The notes under the pieces were generated by a model that was given only the letters and a program-made list of their open reading frames with translations, had not been told where the DNA came from and ran no database searches. From assembly GCA_913773715.1 (NCBI GenBank), contig CAJYHD010000590.1, forward strand, positions 1-6,558: a stretch of DNA of 6,558 nt, written 5' to 3'. Below are positions 1-5,681 of this stretch, in pieces (the stretch's first letter is position 1; every line of letters starts with the position of its first letter). The position numbers and the translations under genes were made by a program. This stretch comes from an uncultured Sphingobium sp. (lineage in GTDB: Bacteria; Pseudomonadota; Alphaproteobacteria; Sphingomonadales; Sphingomonadaceae).

Positions 1-452
1 ATCCAGACGTCAGCCTGGAGTTCCAGAACTACGCGGGTGTGATCGCGCAGGAATGGCAGCGTGCTGGCTTCACGCCGGTCGCGCAGGGTGGACGCAGCGA
101 CTATGTCGTACTCGTCGCCTTCCGCCGCAACTTCCGCCCCGGCGGCGTCGATCGAAGCGGCAATCCGGTAAGCGTGGGCGTGGGCGGCGGTGTCGGCAGT
201 CGCGGCTATTCCGGTATGGGCCTGGGCATCGGCATCAATCTGTCGGGCCGCCCCAAGGACATCATCACCACCGAGCTTCAGTTGCAGCTTCGTCGTCGCG
301 GCGAGCAGAGCAACATCTGGGAGGGCCGCGCGATCGGCGAAGCGAAGCAGGGCACGCCCGCGGGCCAGCCTATCGCCGCCGTCCAGCGCCTGACCGCCGC
401 GCTGCTTCAAGGCTATCCGGGCGAGTCCGGGCGGACTATAAGCGTCAAATGA
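1..452 (+). CDS. DUF4136-type envelope protein, C-terminal part (5' end outside window)
   Basis: The reading frame is open from base 3 to a TGA at 450-452, so 149 C-terminal residues are visible and the true start and any signal peptide lie upstream. The fragment has a helix-like opening ([18 protein letters not shown]), then a strand with SDYVVLVAF, a glycine-rich segment ([18 protein letters not shown]), and later [11 protein letters not shown] and [12 protein letters not shown]. This order matches DUF4136-like proteins, usually lipoproteins, in which a small alpha/beta domain ends in a strand with a conserved W-x-G. The family has no defined biochemical role; an envelope location is inferred from the family, not seen here. 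A GTG at 39 could be taken as a start, but the frame continues upstream with family-like residues, so that would be an artefact of the window edge. The stop overlaps the start of the next gene by 4 nt (ATGA), so the two are probably co-translated. Confidence 0.72.
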   Translation, partial: PDVSLEFQNYAGVIAQEWQRAGFTPVAQGGRSDYVVLVAFRRNFRPGGVDRSGNPVSVGVGGGVGSRGYSGMGLGIGINLSGRPKDIITTELQLQLRRRGEQSNIWEGRAIGEAKQGTPAGQPIAAVQRLTAALLQGYPGESGRTISVK

Positions 453-1579
453 GCATTTCGATCACCTCCGCCTTCGACAGCGGCAATATCCGCGTCCTCT
501 CCATTAACGATAATGGCGAGCGTGTGCGCGCCGAACTGGAGATCGTGACCGATCACCAGAGCGACTTCTATCAATGGTTCCATTTCCGCGTGGCGGGCGT
601 CGCGGGGCGCGAGGTAGAACTGGCGATCCTTAATTGCGCGGGGTCGGCTTATCCCGATGGCTGGGCGGGCTATAGCGCACGCACCAGCGAGGATCGCGAG
701 AACTGGTTACTCGCGGATACGGACTATGCGGACGGCACTCTGACCATCCGCCTGTCGCCCGACAGCAATGCGGTGTGGCTTGCCTATTTCGCGCCCTATT
801 CGATGGAGCGGCACCATGACCTCATCGCCTGGGCCGCTTGTCAGCCGGGCGTCGCGCATCGCGAACTGGGATTGACGCTGGATGGGCAGCCGCTCGACCT
901 GTTGACTGTCGGGGACGGCCCCAAGCAGGTGTGGCTTTACGCCCGCCAGCATCCCGGCGAGAGCATGGCGGAATGGTGGATGGAGGGTGCGCTGGAGCGG
1001 CTCACCGATGACGAGGATGCCGTCGCGCGGCTGTTGCGGCAAAAGGCGACGATCCATCTCGTTCCCAACATGAACCCTGACGGCAGCCGTCGCGGCCATT
1101 TGCGCACCAATGCGGCAGGCGTGAACCTCAACCGCGAATGGCATGAACCGACGGCGGACCGCAGCCCGGAAGTGCTGCTGGTCCGCAATGCGATGGACGA
1201 CACTGGCGTCGATTTCGCCATGGACGTGCATGGCGACGAGGCGATCGCCGCCGTATTCATCGCCGGGTTCGAAGGCATCCCGTCGATTACCGAAAAGCAG
1301 AAGATGCTTTATCACCGTTTCCGCGACACGCTGGCGGCGCGAACGCCCGACTTCCAGACGCGACTTGGATATCCGGTCGCGCCTGCGGGCAAGGCAAACC
1401 TGTCCATGTCAACCAACCAGCTCGCCCACCGCTATGGCGCGGTGGCGATGACACTGGAAATGCCGTTCAAGGACAATGACGACCTGCCCGACGCAGACTT
1501 TGGCTGGTCCCCCGCCCGCTCCGCGCAACTCGGCAAGGATTGCCTCGCCGTGCTGGCGGAAATGATCGAGGATATTTAG
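449..1579 (+). CDS. M14-type cytosolic metallocarboxypeptidase (Nna1/CCP-like)
   Basis: Predicted zinc carboxypeptidase of 376 residues. Residues about 1-125 form the N-terminal beta-rich domain typical of cytosolic carboxypeptidases ([20 protein letters not shown]). The M14 catalytic domain follows: HPGE at 168-171 gives zinc ligands H168 and E171, NPDG is at 209-212, NLNRE at 226-230 carries the substrate-carboxylate Asn/Arg pair, H261 in DVHGDE is the third zinc ligand, and E337 in TLEMPF is the catalytic glutamate. All key residues are present, so the enzyme should be active. There is no signal peptide or membrane segment, so it should act in the cytoplasm. Eukaryotic relatives remove glutamates from tubulin tails; the bacterial substrate is unknown. 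The ATG at 449 is chosen because family similarity begins there and it overlaps the upstream stop (ATGA). The frame stays open back to 53, but that extension is Arg-rich shadow sequence of the upstream gene. No strong Shine-Dalgarno is visible, which fits translational coupling. Confidence 0.93.
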   Translation: MSISITSAFDSGNIRVLSINDNGERVRAELEIVTDHQSDFYQWFHFRVAGVAGREVELAILNCAGSAYPDGWAGYSARTSEDRENWLLADTDYADGTLTIRLSPDSNAVWLAYFAPYSMERHHDLIAWAACQPGVAHRELGLTLDGQPLDLLTVGDGPKQVWLYARQHPGESMAEWWMEGALERLTDDEDAVARLLRQKATIHLVPNMNPDGSRRGHLRTNAAGVNLNREWHEPTADRSPEVLLVRNAMDDTGVDFAMDVHGDEAIAAVFIAGFEGIPSITEKQKMLYHRFRDTLAARTPDFQTRLGYPVAPAGKANLSMSTNQLAHRYGAVAMTLEMPFKDNDDLPDADFGWSPARSAQLGKDCLAVLAEMIEDI

Positions 1580-1585
1580 CCACCC

Positions 1586-1668
1586 CGTCATCCCAGCGAA
1601 AGCTGGGATCTCGTGCCGCATAGTGCTGAGCTATAAGGCCTCAGATCCCAGCCTGCGCTGGGATGACG
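1586..1668. repeat. Nested inverted repeat between convergent genes; likely bidirectional terminator
   Basis: The left arm (1586-1611) is itself a hairpin: CCCAGC, loop GAAA, then GCTGGG, flanked by ATC/GAT pairing. The right arm (1643-1668) is its reverse complement at 24 of 26 positions and is also a hairpin (CCCAGC, loop CTGC, GCTGGG). About 31 nt separate the arms. The element can therefore fold as two separate hairpins or one long stem. It fills almost the whole gap between the M14 stop (1579) and the convergent DUF2218 stop (1675). No T-run follows either hairpin, so intrinsic termination is plausible but not proven. Elements with the core CCCAGCGAAAGCTGGG-like sequence are, from memory, common intergenic repeats in sphingomonads and other Proteobacteria. 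Confidence 0.75.
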
Positions 1669-1674
1669 ACGGCG

Positions 1675-1953
1675 TTACTTCCAATCAAAGGTCAGCGGCG
1701 CTTCCCGAAAGGCGAAGCGGTCGAGGTGATCAGCGACCACCTGCTTGAAGCGTTCGACATCCGCATCGGGCGTTGGCTCGATCGTCACGATCAGCGCCTC
1801 GGCCTCTGCCTCCATGCGGATCGGCCCCATAGGGAAGGTGATCTCGCCCTTTTCCGCATCGAAGCTAACCTCGAACTTGTGGCTCCAATGCTTGCATAGC
1901 TGCTGGAGGTAGCGGCTCGCGCTGGTCGTCGGAACGGTCGCGGTCAGGGTCAT
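1675..1953 (-). CDS. DUF2218 domain protein
   Basis: Small protein of 92 residues that is a single complete DUF2218 domain. The diagnostic block near the N-terminus is ASRYLQQLCKHWSHKF (residues 12-27), and the C-terminal block is VVADHLDRFAFRE (72-84) ending in a Trp-Lys tail. There is no signal peptide or membrane segment, so it should be cytoplasmic. The biochemical function is unknown. From memory, some DUF2218 domains occur next to or fused with siderophore-interacting flavoproteins, which hints at an iron link but proves nothing here. C20, H22 and H25 lie close together in the conserved block and could bind a ligand or metal; this is inference. The gene starts 3 nt after the padR stop, with an AAAGG about 9 nt before its ATG, so the two genes form an operon and PadR probably controls it. 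It converges on the M14 gene across the nested repeat. Confidence 0.9.
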   Translation of the reverse strand: MTLTATVPTTSASRYLQQLCKHWSHKFEVSFDAEKGEITFPMGPIRMEAEAEALIVTIEPTPDADVERFKQVVADHLDRFAFREAPLTFDWK

Positions 1954-1956
1954 GGA

Positions 1957-2559
1957 TCAGAGCCTTTCGATCTTGCTGGCAGCTTCATCGATCAGGGCAG
2001 CGACATCGAACATGGTCTGCTCGTCGGCGCCCTCCTTTTCCATACGCTGTTGCACGGCAAAGCGCAGATTATGCATCGCGCGTCGCACCGGACCGCCATC
2101 GACCCGACGCGCTCTGTGCGCCATATGCGCGAGCCGTTCGAGCGCCATGTCGAGCGCCTCGCGCCGTTCGGCGATCTGGGCCTGTCCGGCTTCAGTTATG
2201 GCGAAGCGCTTGCGGCTGCCCTCGCCCGGCTGCTCGACGATCAGGTCCATTTCGGACAACAGCGTCAGCGTCGGATAGACCACGCCGGGGCTGGGCGCAT
2301 AAGCCTCGCCGGACAGCGCCTCGATCGCACGGATCAGTTCGTAACCATGACGCGGTTCGTCGGCGATCAGCTTCAGCAGGATCAGGCGCAGCGTTTCATT
2401 GTCGAACAAGCGGCGTCGGCCGCCACCGCGACCACCGCGTCCGTCTTCACCGAAGGAATCGGCGTCGGACCGATGACGGCCACCGCCCCGACCGAAGCCG
2501 TTTGGGATCGCAAAACGGCCAACGCCATGGCGGCCGCGAAAAGGGTAATGGGGATGCAT
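1957..2559 (-). CDS. PadR-family transcriptional regulator
   Basis: DNA-binding regulator of 200 residues from the chosen start. Residues 1-50 are a low-complexity Gly/Arg/His-rich tail (GRGGGRHR, RGGRGGGRRR). The PadR winged helix-turn-helix follows at about 51-128, with LFDNETLRLILLKLIADEPRH, GYELIRAIE, SPGVVYPTLTLLSEMDLI and a wing ending GSRKRFAITEAGQ. The C-terminal helices (about 128-198) should form the dimer arm. PadR proteins usually repress their own operon and a neighbour in response to a small ligand; the ligand here is unknown. The ATG at 2559 is chosen because a GAGAGAG lies 6 nt upstream. In-frame ATGs at 2574 and 2583 would add 5 or 8 residues but have no comparable ribosome-binding site. 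The DUF2218 gene follows after 3 nt, and a candidate operator lies upstream. Confidence 0.92.
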   Translation of the reverse strand: MHPHYPFRGRHGVGRFAIPNGFGRGGGRHRSDADSFGEDGRGGRGGGRRRLFDNETLRLILLKLIADEPRHGYELIRAIEALSGEAYAPSPGVVYPTLTLLSEMDLIVEQPGEGSRKRFAITEAGQAQIAERREALDMALERLAHMAHRARRVDGGPVRRAMHNLRFAVQQRMEKEGADEQTMFDVAALIDEAASKIERL

Positions 2560-2565
2560 ATTATT

Positions 2566-2572
2566 CTCTCTC
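2566..2572 (-). promoter_or_regulatory. Ribosome-binding site of padR
   Basis: On the minus strand GAGAGAG sits 6 nt before the ATG at 2559. It supports that start over the two in-frame ATGs further upstream (2574 and 2583), which lack a Shine-Dalgarno-like sequence. Confidence 0.55.
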
Positions 2573-2591
2573 ATATGTTTCATGATGCTTT

Positions 2592-2612
2592 GCGATATAT
2601 CTTATAAATCGC
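2592..2612. promoter_or_regulatory. Candidate PadR operator, 21-bp near-palindrome
   Basis: GCGATATAT and ATAAATCGC flank a 3-nt centre; the arms are inverted repeats matching at 8 of 9 positions. The site lies 33 to 53 bases upstream of the chosen padR start, in an AT-rich patch that stands out in this GC-rich DNA. PadR proteins typically bind AT-rich dyads in their own promoters, so autoregulation is the natural reading. A minus-strand TATAAG-like -10 box could lie within the same stretch. No footprint-type evidence is available from sequence alone. Confidence 0.45.
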
Positions 2613-2627
2613 GAACGTCTAGACTTA

Positions 2628-2638
2628 CGATATATCTT
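2628..2638. promoter_or_regulatory. Second GATATATC box upstream of padR
   Basis: The 11-mer CGATATATCTT is an exact copy of 2593-2603, offset by 35 bp. Its core GATATATC is a perfect 8-bp palindrome. Unlike the first copy it has no matching second arm. A palindromic GTCTAGAC (2617-2624) lies between the two boxes. It may be a secondary PadR site; the threonine synthase-like gene ends at 2657, so the boxes sit in the only stretch available for the padR promoter. Confidence 0.35.
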
Positions 2639-2656
2639 TTTGCATCTTTGAGAGGG

Positions 2657-3898
2657 TCAGAGGCTGGCGAAGTCGATCGGCTGATGGCGATCCAGCGTCC
2701 GCGATTGGTCCGCCAGAGGATACTTCAGCCCACTCGCACAATTGAACAGAACCGCTTGATCGCTCCGCTCGATCAGCCCCTCATCCAGAGCGCGCTGATA
2801 GGCCGCGAGAGTCGCGCCACCTTCCGGACAGAGCAACAGTCCGTCGTCACGCGCCACATCGCGCACCGCTGCCGAGATAGCGTCATCCGACACGGCAAGC
2901 GCCGCGCCCCCGCTTTCCCGCACCGCGCGCAGGATCAGGAAGTCGCCCACCGCACGCGGCACTCGGATACCCATGGCGATCGTATGCGCATCCTCCCACC
3001 GCTCGGCGAACTCTACGCCCGCCTCGAACGCACGGACCATCGGCGCGCATCCTTCGGCCTGTACCGCAAACATTTTGGGGCGCTTCGATCCGATAAAGCC
3101 GATCTTCTCCAACTCGTCGAACGCCTTCCACATGCCGATGAGGCCCGTGCCGCCGCCGGTGGGATAAAAGATCGCGTCGGGCAATTCCCAGCCAAGCTGC
3201 TCGGCCAGTTCCAGCCCCATCGTCTTCTTGCCCTCGATCCGATACGGCTCCTTGAGCGTCGAGAAGTCAAACCAGCCCCGCTCCTTCGCCCCCTGCCCCA
3301 CGATCGCGCCGCAATCATCGATCAGGCCGTTGACGCGATAGACGCGCGCACCCTGCGCCGCGATCTCGCGCACGTTGATCTCGGGCGTATCGGCGGGGCA
3401 GAAGATGATCGCCTCCATGCCCGCCACGGCAGCATAGGCGGCAAGCGCAGCGCCTGCGTTGCCGTTGGTCGGCATCGCGACCTGAGTCACGCCCAGTTCC
3501 TTCGCCATCGACACCGCCATCACGAGGCCACGCGCCTTGAACGAAGCAGTCGGCAGGCGTCCCTCATCCTTGGCCAGCAGATGCTCGGCCCCCAGCCGCT
3601 TGGCCGTACGCGGCAGCGGGATCAGCGGCGTCGCATTCTCGCCCAGGCTCACGATGTTGGTGGTCTGCCGCACCGGCAGCAACTCACGCCAGCGCCACAG
3701 GTCCATCGGACGCTGCGCCAACGCATCCTTGGTCAGCGCATTGCGGACGCCGTCCAGATCATACCGCACCAGCAGCGGCTTGCCCGCCGCCGACAGGCCA
3801 TGCAGTTGATCCGCCTCGTATCGCTCGCCGGTCAGCGAACATTCGAGATGCGTGACGAAGGTCGGGCGGTCAGTTGTGAGGTTTAGGTCGTGGCGCAT
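2657..3898 (-). CDS. Threonine synthase-like PLP-dependent enzyme (fold type II)
   Basis: Protein of 413 residues resembling threonine synthase, which converts O-phosphohomoserine to threonine and phosphate. The N-terminus (LECSLTGERYEADQL, about 18-32) looks like the degenerate zinc-ribbon-like start of this ThrC class. The PLP lysine is K121 in TASFKARG; TNGNAG (144-149) and the phosphate-binding loop PTGGGTG (246-252) follow; a late conserved block is LLLCPEGGATLAAY (355-367). Length and motif order suit a complete cytosolic enzyme. Most true threonine synthases have SFKDRG or a close variant around the lysine, so the Ala in SFKARG leaves the substrate open; a related beta-replacement or deaminating enzyme is possible. 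The start is the ATG at 3898, with AGGAG 7 nt upstream; a TTG two codons earlier is too close to that site. The gene stands alone: the padR promoter region follows its stop and a hairpin-rich gap precedes it. Confidence 0.85.
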   Translation of the reverse strand: MRHDLNLTTDRPTFVTHLECSLTGERYEADQLHGLSAAGKPLLVRYDLDGVRNALTKDALAQRPMDLWRWRELLPVRQTTNIVSLGENATPLIPLPRTAKRLGAEHLLAKDEGRLPTASFKARGLVMAVSMAKELGVTQVAMPTNGNAGAALAAYAAVAGMEAIIFCPADTPEINVREIAAQGARVYRVNGLIDDCGAIVGQGAKERGWFDFSTLKEPYRIEGKKTMGLELAEQLGWELPDAIFYPTGGGTGLIGMWKAFDELEKIGFIGSKRPKMFAVQAEGCAPMVRAFEAGVEFAERWEDAHTIAMGIRVPRAVGDFLILRAVRESGGAALAVSDDAISAAVRDVARDDGLLLCPEGGATLAAYQRALDEGLIERSDQAVLFNCASGLKYPLADQSRTLDRHQPIDFASL

Positions 3899-3905
3899 GC
3901 GCAAT

Positions 3906-3910
3906 CTCCT
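3906..3910 (-). promoter_or_regulatory. Ribosome-binding site of the threonine synthase-like gene
   Basis: On the minus strand AGGAG lies 7 nt before the ATG at 3898. It would be only 1 nt from the in-frame TTG at 3904, so it decides in favour of the ATG. Confidence 0.7.
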
Positions 3911-3921
3911 AGATTACCCCG

Positions 3922-3933
3922 CCCGCTTGCGGG
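3922..3933. repeat. Short REP-like hairpin
   Basis: CCCGC, TT, GCGGG forms a 5-bp GC stem just upstream of the threonine synthase-like gene. The sequence, continued as GGGAGAGG, resembles the longer hairpin at 4018-4039, so the two look like copies of one intergenic element that have drifted apart. Confidence 0.4.
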
Positions 3934-4017
3934 AGAGGCACGAGACTTGCCGAGCCGTACGCGAGGTTAATCGCAGCGGGGCGGCCTTTCAGCGCCAGCC
4001 ACGCCCACCCCCTAGCC

Positions 4018-4039
4018 CCCCTCCCGCTTACGGGAGGGG
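4018..4039. terminator. GC-rich hairpin after grpE, REP-like, possible terminator
   Basis: A perfect 9-bp stem (CCCCTCCCG paired with CGGGAGGGG) with a CTTA loop lies 7 nt beyond the grpE stop. Its position suits an end-of-operon terminator for hrcA-grpE, but no T-run follows on the minus strand. Similar CCCTCCCGCTT-type hairpins are, from memory, frequent between sphingomonad genes, so it may equally be a repeat element. The rest of the 3899-4046 gap shows no gene and no clear promoter. Confidence 0.5.
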
Positions 4040-4046
4040 AAACGTT

Positions 4047-4601
4047 TCAATCAGGCGCCTTGGCGACGCTCACCAGCGCGGGGCGCAGCAGGCGATCCTT
4101 GATCATATAGCCCGCCTGCATCTCGATCAGGATCGTGCCCGGCGCGGCATCGGCAGAAGGCGTCTCCATCATCGCCTGATGCTTGTTGGGATCGAGCGGC
4201 TGGCCGACCGATTCGATCTTCTGGATCCCATTGCGACCAAACACGGCTTCAAGCTCGCGGCCCGTCGCTTCCAGACCTGCGACCAGCCCCTTGAACTTTT
4301 CATCCTCGCGCAATTCCGCCGGGATCGTCTGAAGCGCACGACCGAGGTTGTCCGCTACCGACAATATGTCCCGCGCGAAGGCGGTCGACGCATAGGCGCG
4401 CGCGTCCGCCAGTTCCTTTTCCAGCCGTCGACGCACATTTTGTGTGTCGGCATGGGCGTACAGAATGTCCTGCTTGGCCGTCGCGAGTTCCGCCTCCAGC
4501 GCAGCGATGCGCTCGGCGGAAGCGTCTCCAGCGGGCGCAGCATCTTCGGGCAGCGCGTCCACGACTTCGGTGTTTTCGATATTCTGGTTGTCTTCGCTCA
4601 T
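4047..4601 (-). CDS. grpE: GrpE, nucleotide exchange factor for DnaK
   Basis: Protein of 184 residues. GrpE releases ADP from DnaK in the cytoplasm and so drives the Hsp70 refolding cycle. Residues 1-28 are an acidic, flexible tail. A long helix with coiled-coil character follows (about 28-72, RIAALEAELATAKQDILYAHADTQNVRRRL within it), then a helical bundle (DILSVADNLGRALQTIP, 78-94). The C-terminal beta domain that contacts DnaK carries QPLDPNKHQAMME (134-146) and the signature QAGYMIKDRLLRPALVSVAK (162-181). The length is normal for an alphaproteobacterial GrpE. The ATG at 4601 overlaps the hrcA stop by 4 nt (ATGA) and lacks a good Shine-Dalgarno of its own, so translation is probably coupled to hrcA. 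No dnaK or dnaJ gene lies in the window. Confidence 0.97.
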   Translation of the reverse strand: MSEDNQNIENTEVVDALPEDAAPAGDASAERIAALEAELATAKQDILYAHADTQNVRRRLEKELADARAYASTAFARDILSVADNLGRALQTIPAELREDEKFKGLVAGLEATGRELEAVFGRNGIQKIESVGQPLDPNKHQAMMETPSADAAPGTILIEMQAGYMIKDRLLRPALVSVAKAPD

Positions 4602-5641
4602 CTCATCAATCTCGACAGCGTCTGTGCGGTGAAGTCCACCATGGGGATCACCCGCGCATAGTTCAAGCGCGTGGGGCCGATCACGCCGACCACGCCGACG
4701 ACCCGGCCGTCCGCGCCACGGTAGGGGGCGGCTATGACCGAAGAACCCGACAGGGAAAAGAGCTTGTTTTCGGAACCGATGAAGATTTTGGTCGCGCTGC
4801 CCGCCAAGGCGCCGCGCAGCAGGTCCAATATTTCCTGCTTGCCCTCCAGCTGTTCGAGCAACAGCCGTGCCCGCTCCAGATCGGCGGCGGTGCCTTCGTC
4901 GATCAGATGCGCTTGCCCCCGCACGATCAGCACCGGGCGGTCATCGGCATCATGCGACCAGATCGCGATTCCCCGCGCCACCAGATCGCGCGCCGCGCTG
5001 TCGAGCGCATGGCGTTCCGCCTCCATTTCGCGCGCCAGCGCCTCGCCCGCTTCACGCAGCGTCAGCCCGCCAAAGCGCGCCGACATGAAGTTCGCCGCTT
5101 CGTTGAGCATCACCGGACTGACGCCTTCGGGCAGGTTCAGCACGCGGTTTTCCACCGATCCGTCCTGCCCTACCAGCACGGCCAGCGCCTGGCGCGCATT
5201 CAACGGCACGAAGCCGAACTGGCGCAGCACCGGTTCGCGCTTGGGCACCATGACGATCCCGGCGCAGGCCGACAGGCCCGATAGCGTGGCGGTGGCGGCA
5301 GACAGCGCTTCCTCGATCGGCCCACCTTCGGCAATTCCCGCCTCGATCGCGCGGCGTTCTTCCGCCGAAGGCTCCGCCGCCTGCATCATGCCATCGACGA
5401 ACAGCCGCAGCCCTGTCTCCGTCGGCATTCGCCCGGCAGAGGTATGCGGAGCGGCGAGAAGGCCCAGTTCCTCCAGATCCTGCATCACGTTGCGGATGGA
5501 TGCGGGCGACAGGCTGAGCGTCGCCATCTTCGCCAGCGTCCGCGATCCGACCGGCATGCCCGTGCCGAGATAGCTTTCCACCACGAGACGAAAGACGTCA
5601 CGCGCACGATCATTGAGTTCGGAAACCGGGATGACCGACAT
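4598..5641 (-). CDS. hrcA: HrcA, heat-inducible transcription repressor
   Basis: Repressor of 347 residues that binds the CIRCE element of chaperonin operons and depends on GroEL for its active state. The N-terminal winged helix (about 5-80) shows ARDVFRLVVESYL, PVGSRTLAK (30-38), LSPASIRNVMQDLEELGLL (44-62) and HTSAGRMPTETGLRLFVD (66-83). The middle holds the GAF-like and dimerisation regions, with LNLPEGVSPVMLNEAANF-like sequence. The C-terminus has IFIGSENKLFSLSGSSV and GPTRLNYARVIPMVD (322-336), both typical of HrcA. The length is standard. The ATG at 5641 fits the family's N-terminus, yet no Shine-Dalgarno precedes it; a heat-shock-like promoter ends 4 nt upstream, suggesting leaderless initiation. 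The gene shares an ATGA overlap with grpE. No complete CIRCE precedes it, so autoregulation is not supported. Confidence 0.97.
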   Translation of the reverse strand: MSVIPVSELNDRARDVFRLVVESYLGTGMPVGSRTLAKMATLSLSPASIRNVMQDLEELGLLAAPHTSAGRMPTETGLRLFVDGMMQAAEPSAEERRAIEAGIAEGGPIEEALSAATATLSGLSACAGIVMVPKREPVLRQFGFVPLNARQALAVLVGQDGSVENRVLNLPEGVSPVMLNEAANFMSARFGGLTLREAGEALAREMEAERHALDSAARDLVARGIAIWSHDADDRPVLIVRGQAHLIDEGTAADLERARLLLEQLEGKQEILDLLRGALAGSATKIFIGSENKLFSLSGSSVIAAPYRGADGRVVGVVGVIGPTRLNYARVIPMVDFTAQTLSRLMR

Positions 5642-5645
5642 AGTG

Positions 5646-5677
5646 CTTATCTAGGTGACGCCGCTGCGGCGCTCAAG
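5646..5677 (-). promoter_or_regulatory. Candidate RpoH (sigma-32) heat-shock promoter of hrcA-grpE
   Basis: Read on the minus strand, CTTG (5677-5674) is followed by an 18-nt spacer and CCTAGATAAG (5655-5646). The published alphaproteobacterial heat-shock consensus is CTTG, about 17 nt, then CYTATNTNNG; the -10 part here differs at one defined position (G for T). The -10 ends 4 nt before the hrcA ATG, so transcription would start at or beside the start codon. A small hairpin (CGCCG, CTG, CGGCG; 5659-5671) occupies the spacer. Confidence 0.5.
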
Positions 5678-5681
5678 CGGG

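Noticed and set aside
53..448. Upstream extension of the carboxypeptidase frame
   Set aside because: The added 132 residues are Arg-rich out-of-frame reading of the DUF4136 gene; family similarity starts at the ATG at 449.
1409..1621. Minus-strand frame of 70 codons beginning MRHEIPAFAGMTG
   Set aside because: This is the translated intergenic repeat plus antisense of the carboxypeptidase gene, a familiar spurious protein.
1952..2607. Plus-strand frames opposite padR
   Set aside because: padR shows full winged-helix motifs, and the plus-strand products show none.
2582..3886. Long plus-strand frame of 434 codons opposite the threonine synthase-like gene
   Set aside because: It is antisense to a gene with clear PLP-enzyme motifs, its product is Arg/His-rich without any recognisable domain, and long shadow frames are expected in GC-rich DNA.
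3902..3904. TTG as start of the threonine synthase-like gene
   Set aside because: The AGGAG site is only 1 nt away from it, while the ATG two codons later has a proper 7-nt spacing.
4039..4048. Perfect palindrome GAAACGTTTC at the grpE stop
   Set aside because: Ten bases, single occurrence, overlapping a stop codon; most likely chance.
4442..5573. Plus-strand frames of about 280 codons opposite hrcA and grpE
   Set aside because: They are antisense to two well-recognised genes, have Arg/Ser/Ala-rich composition, and match no family I know.
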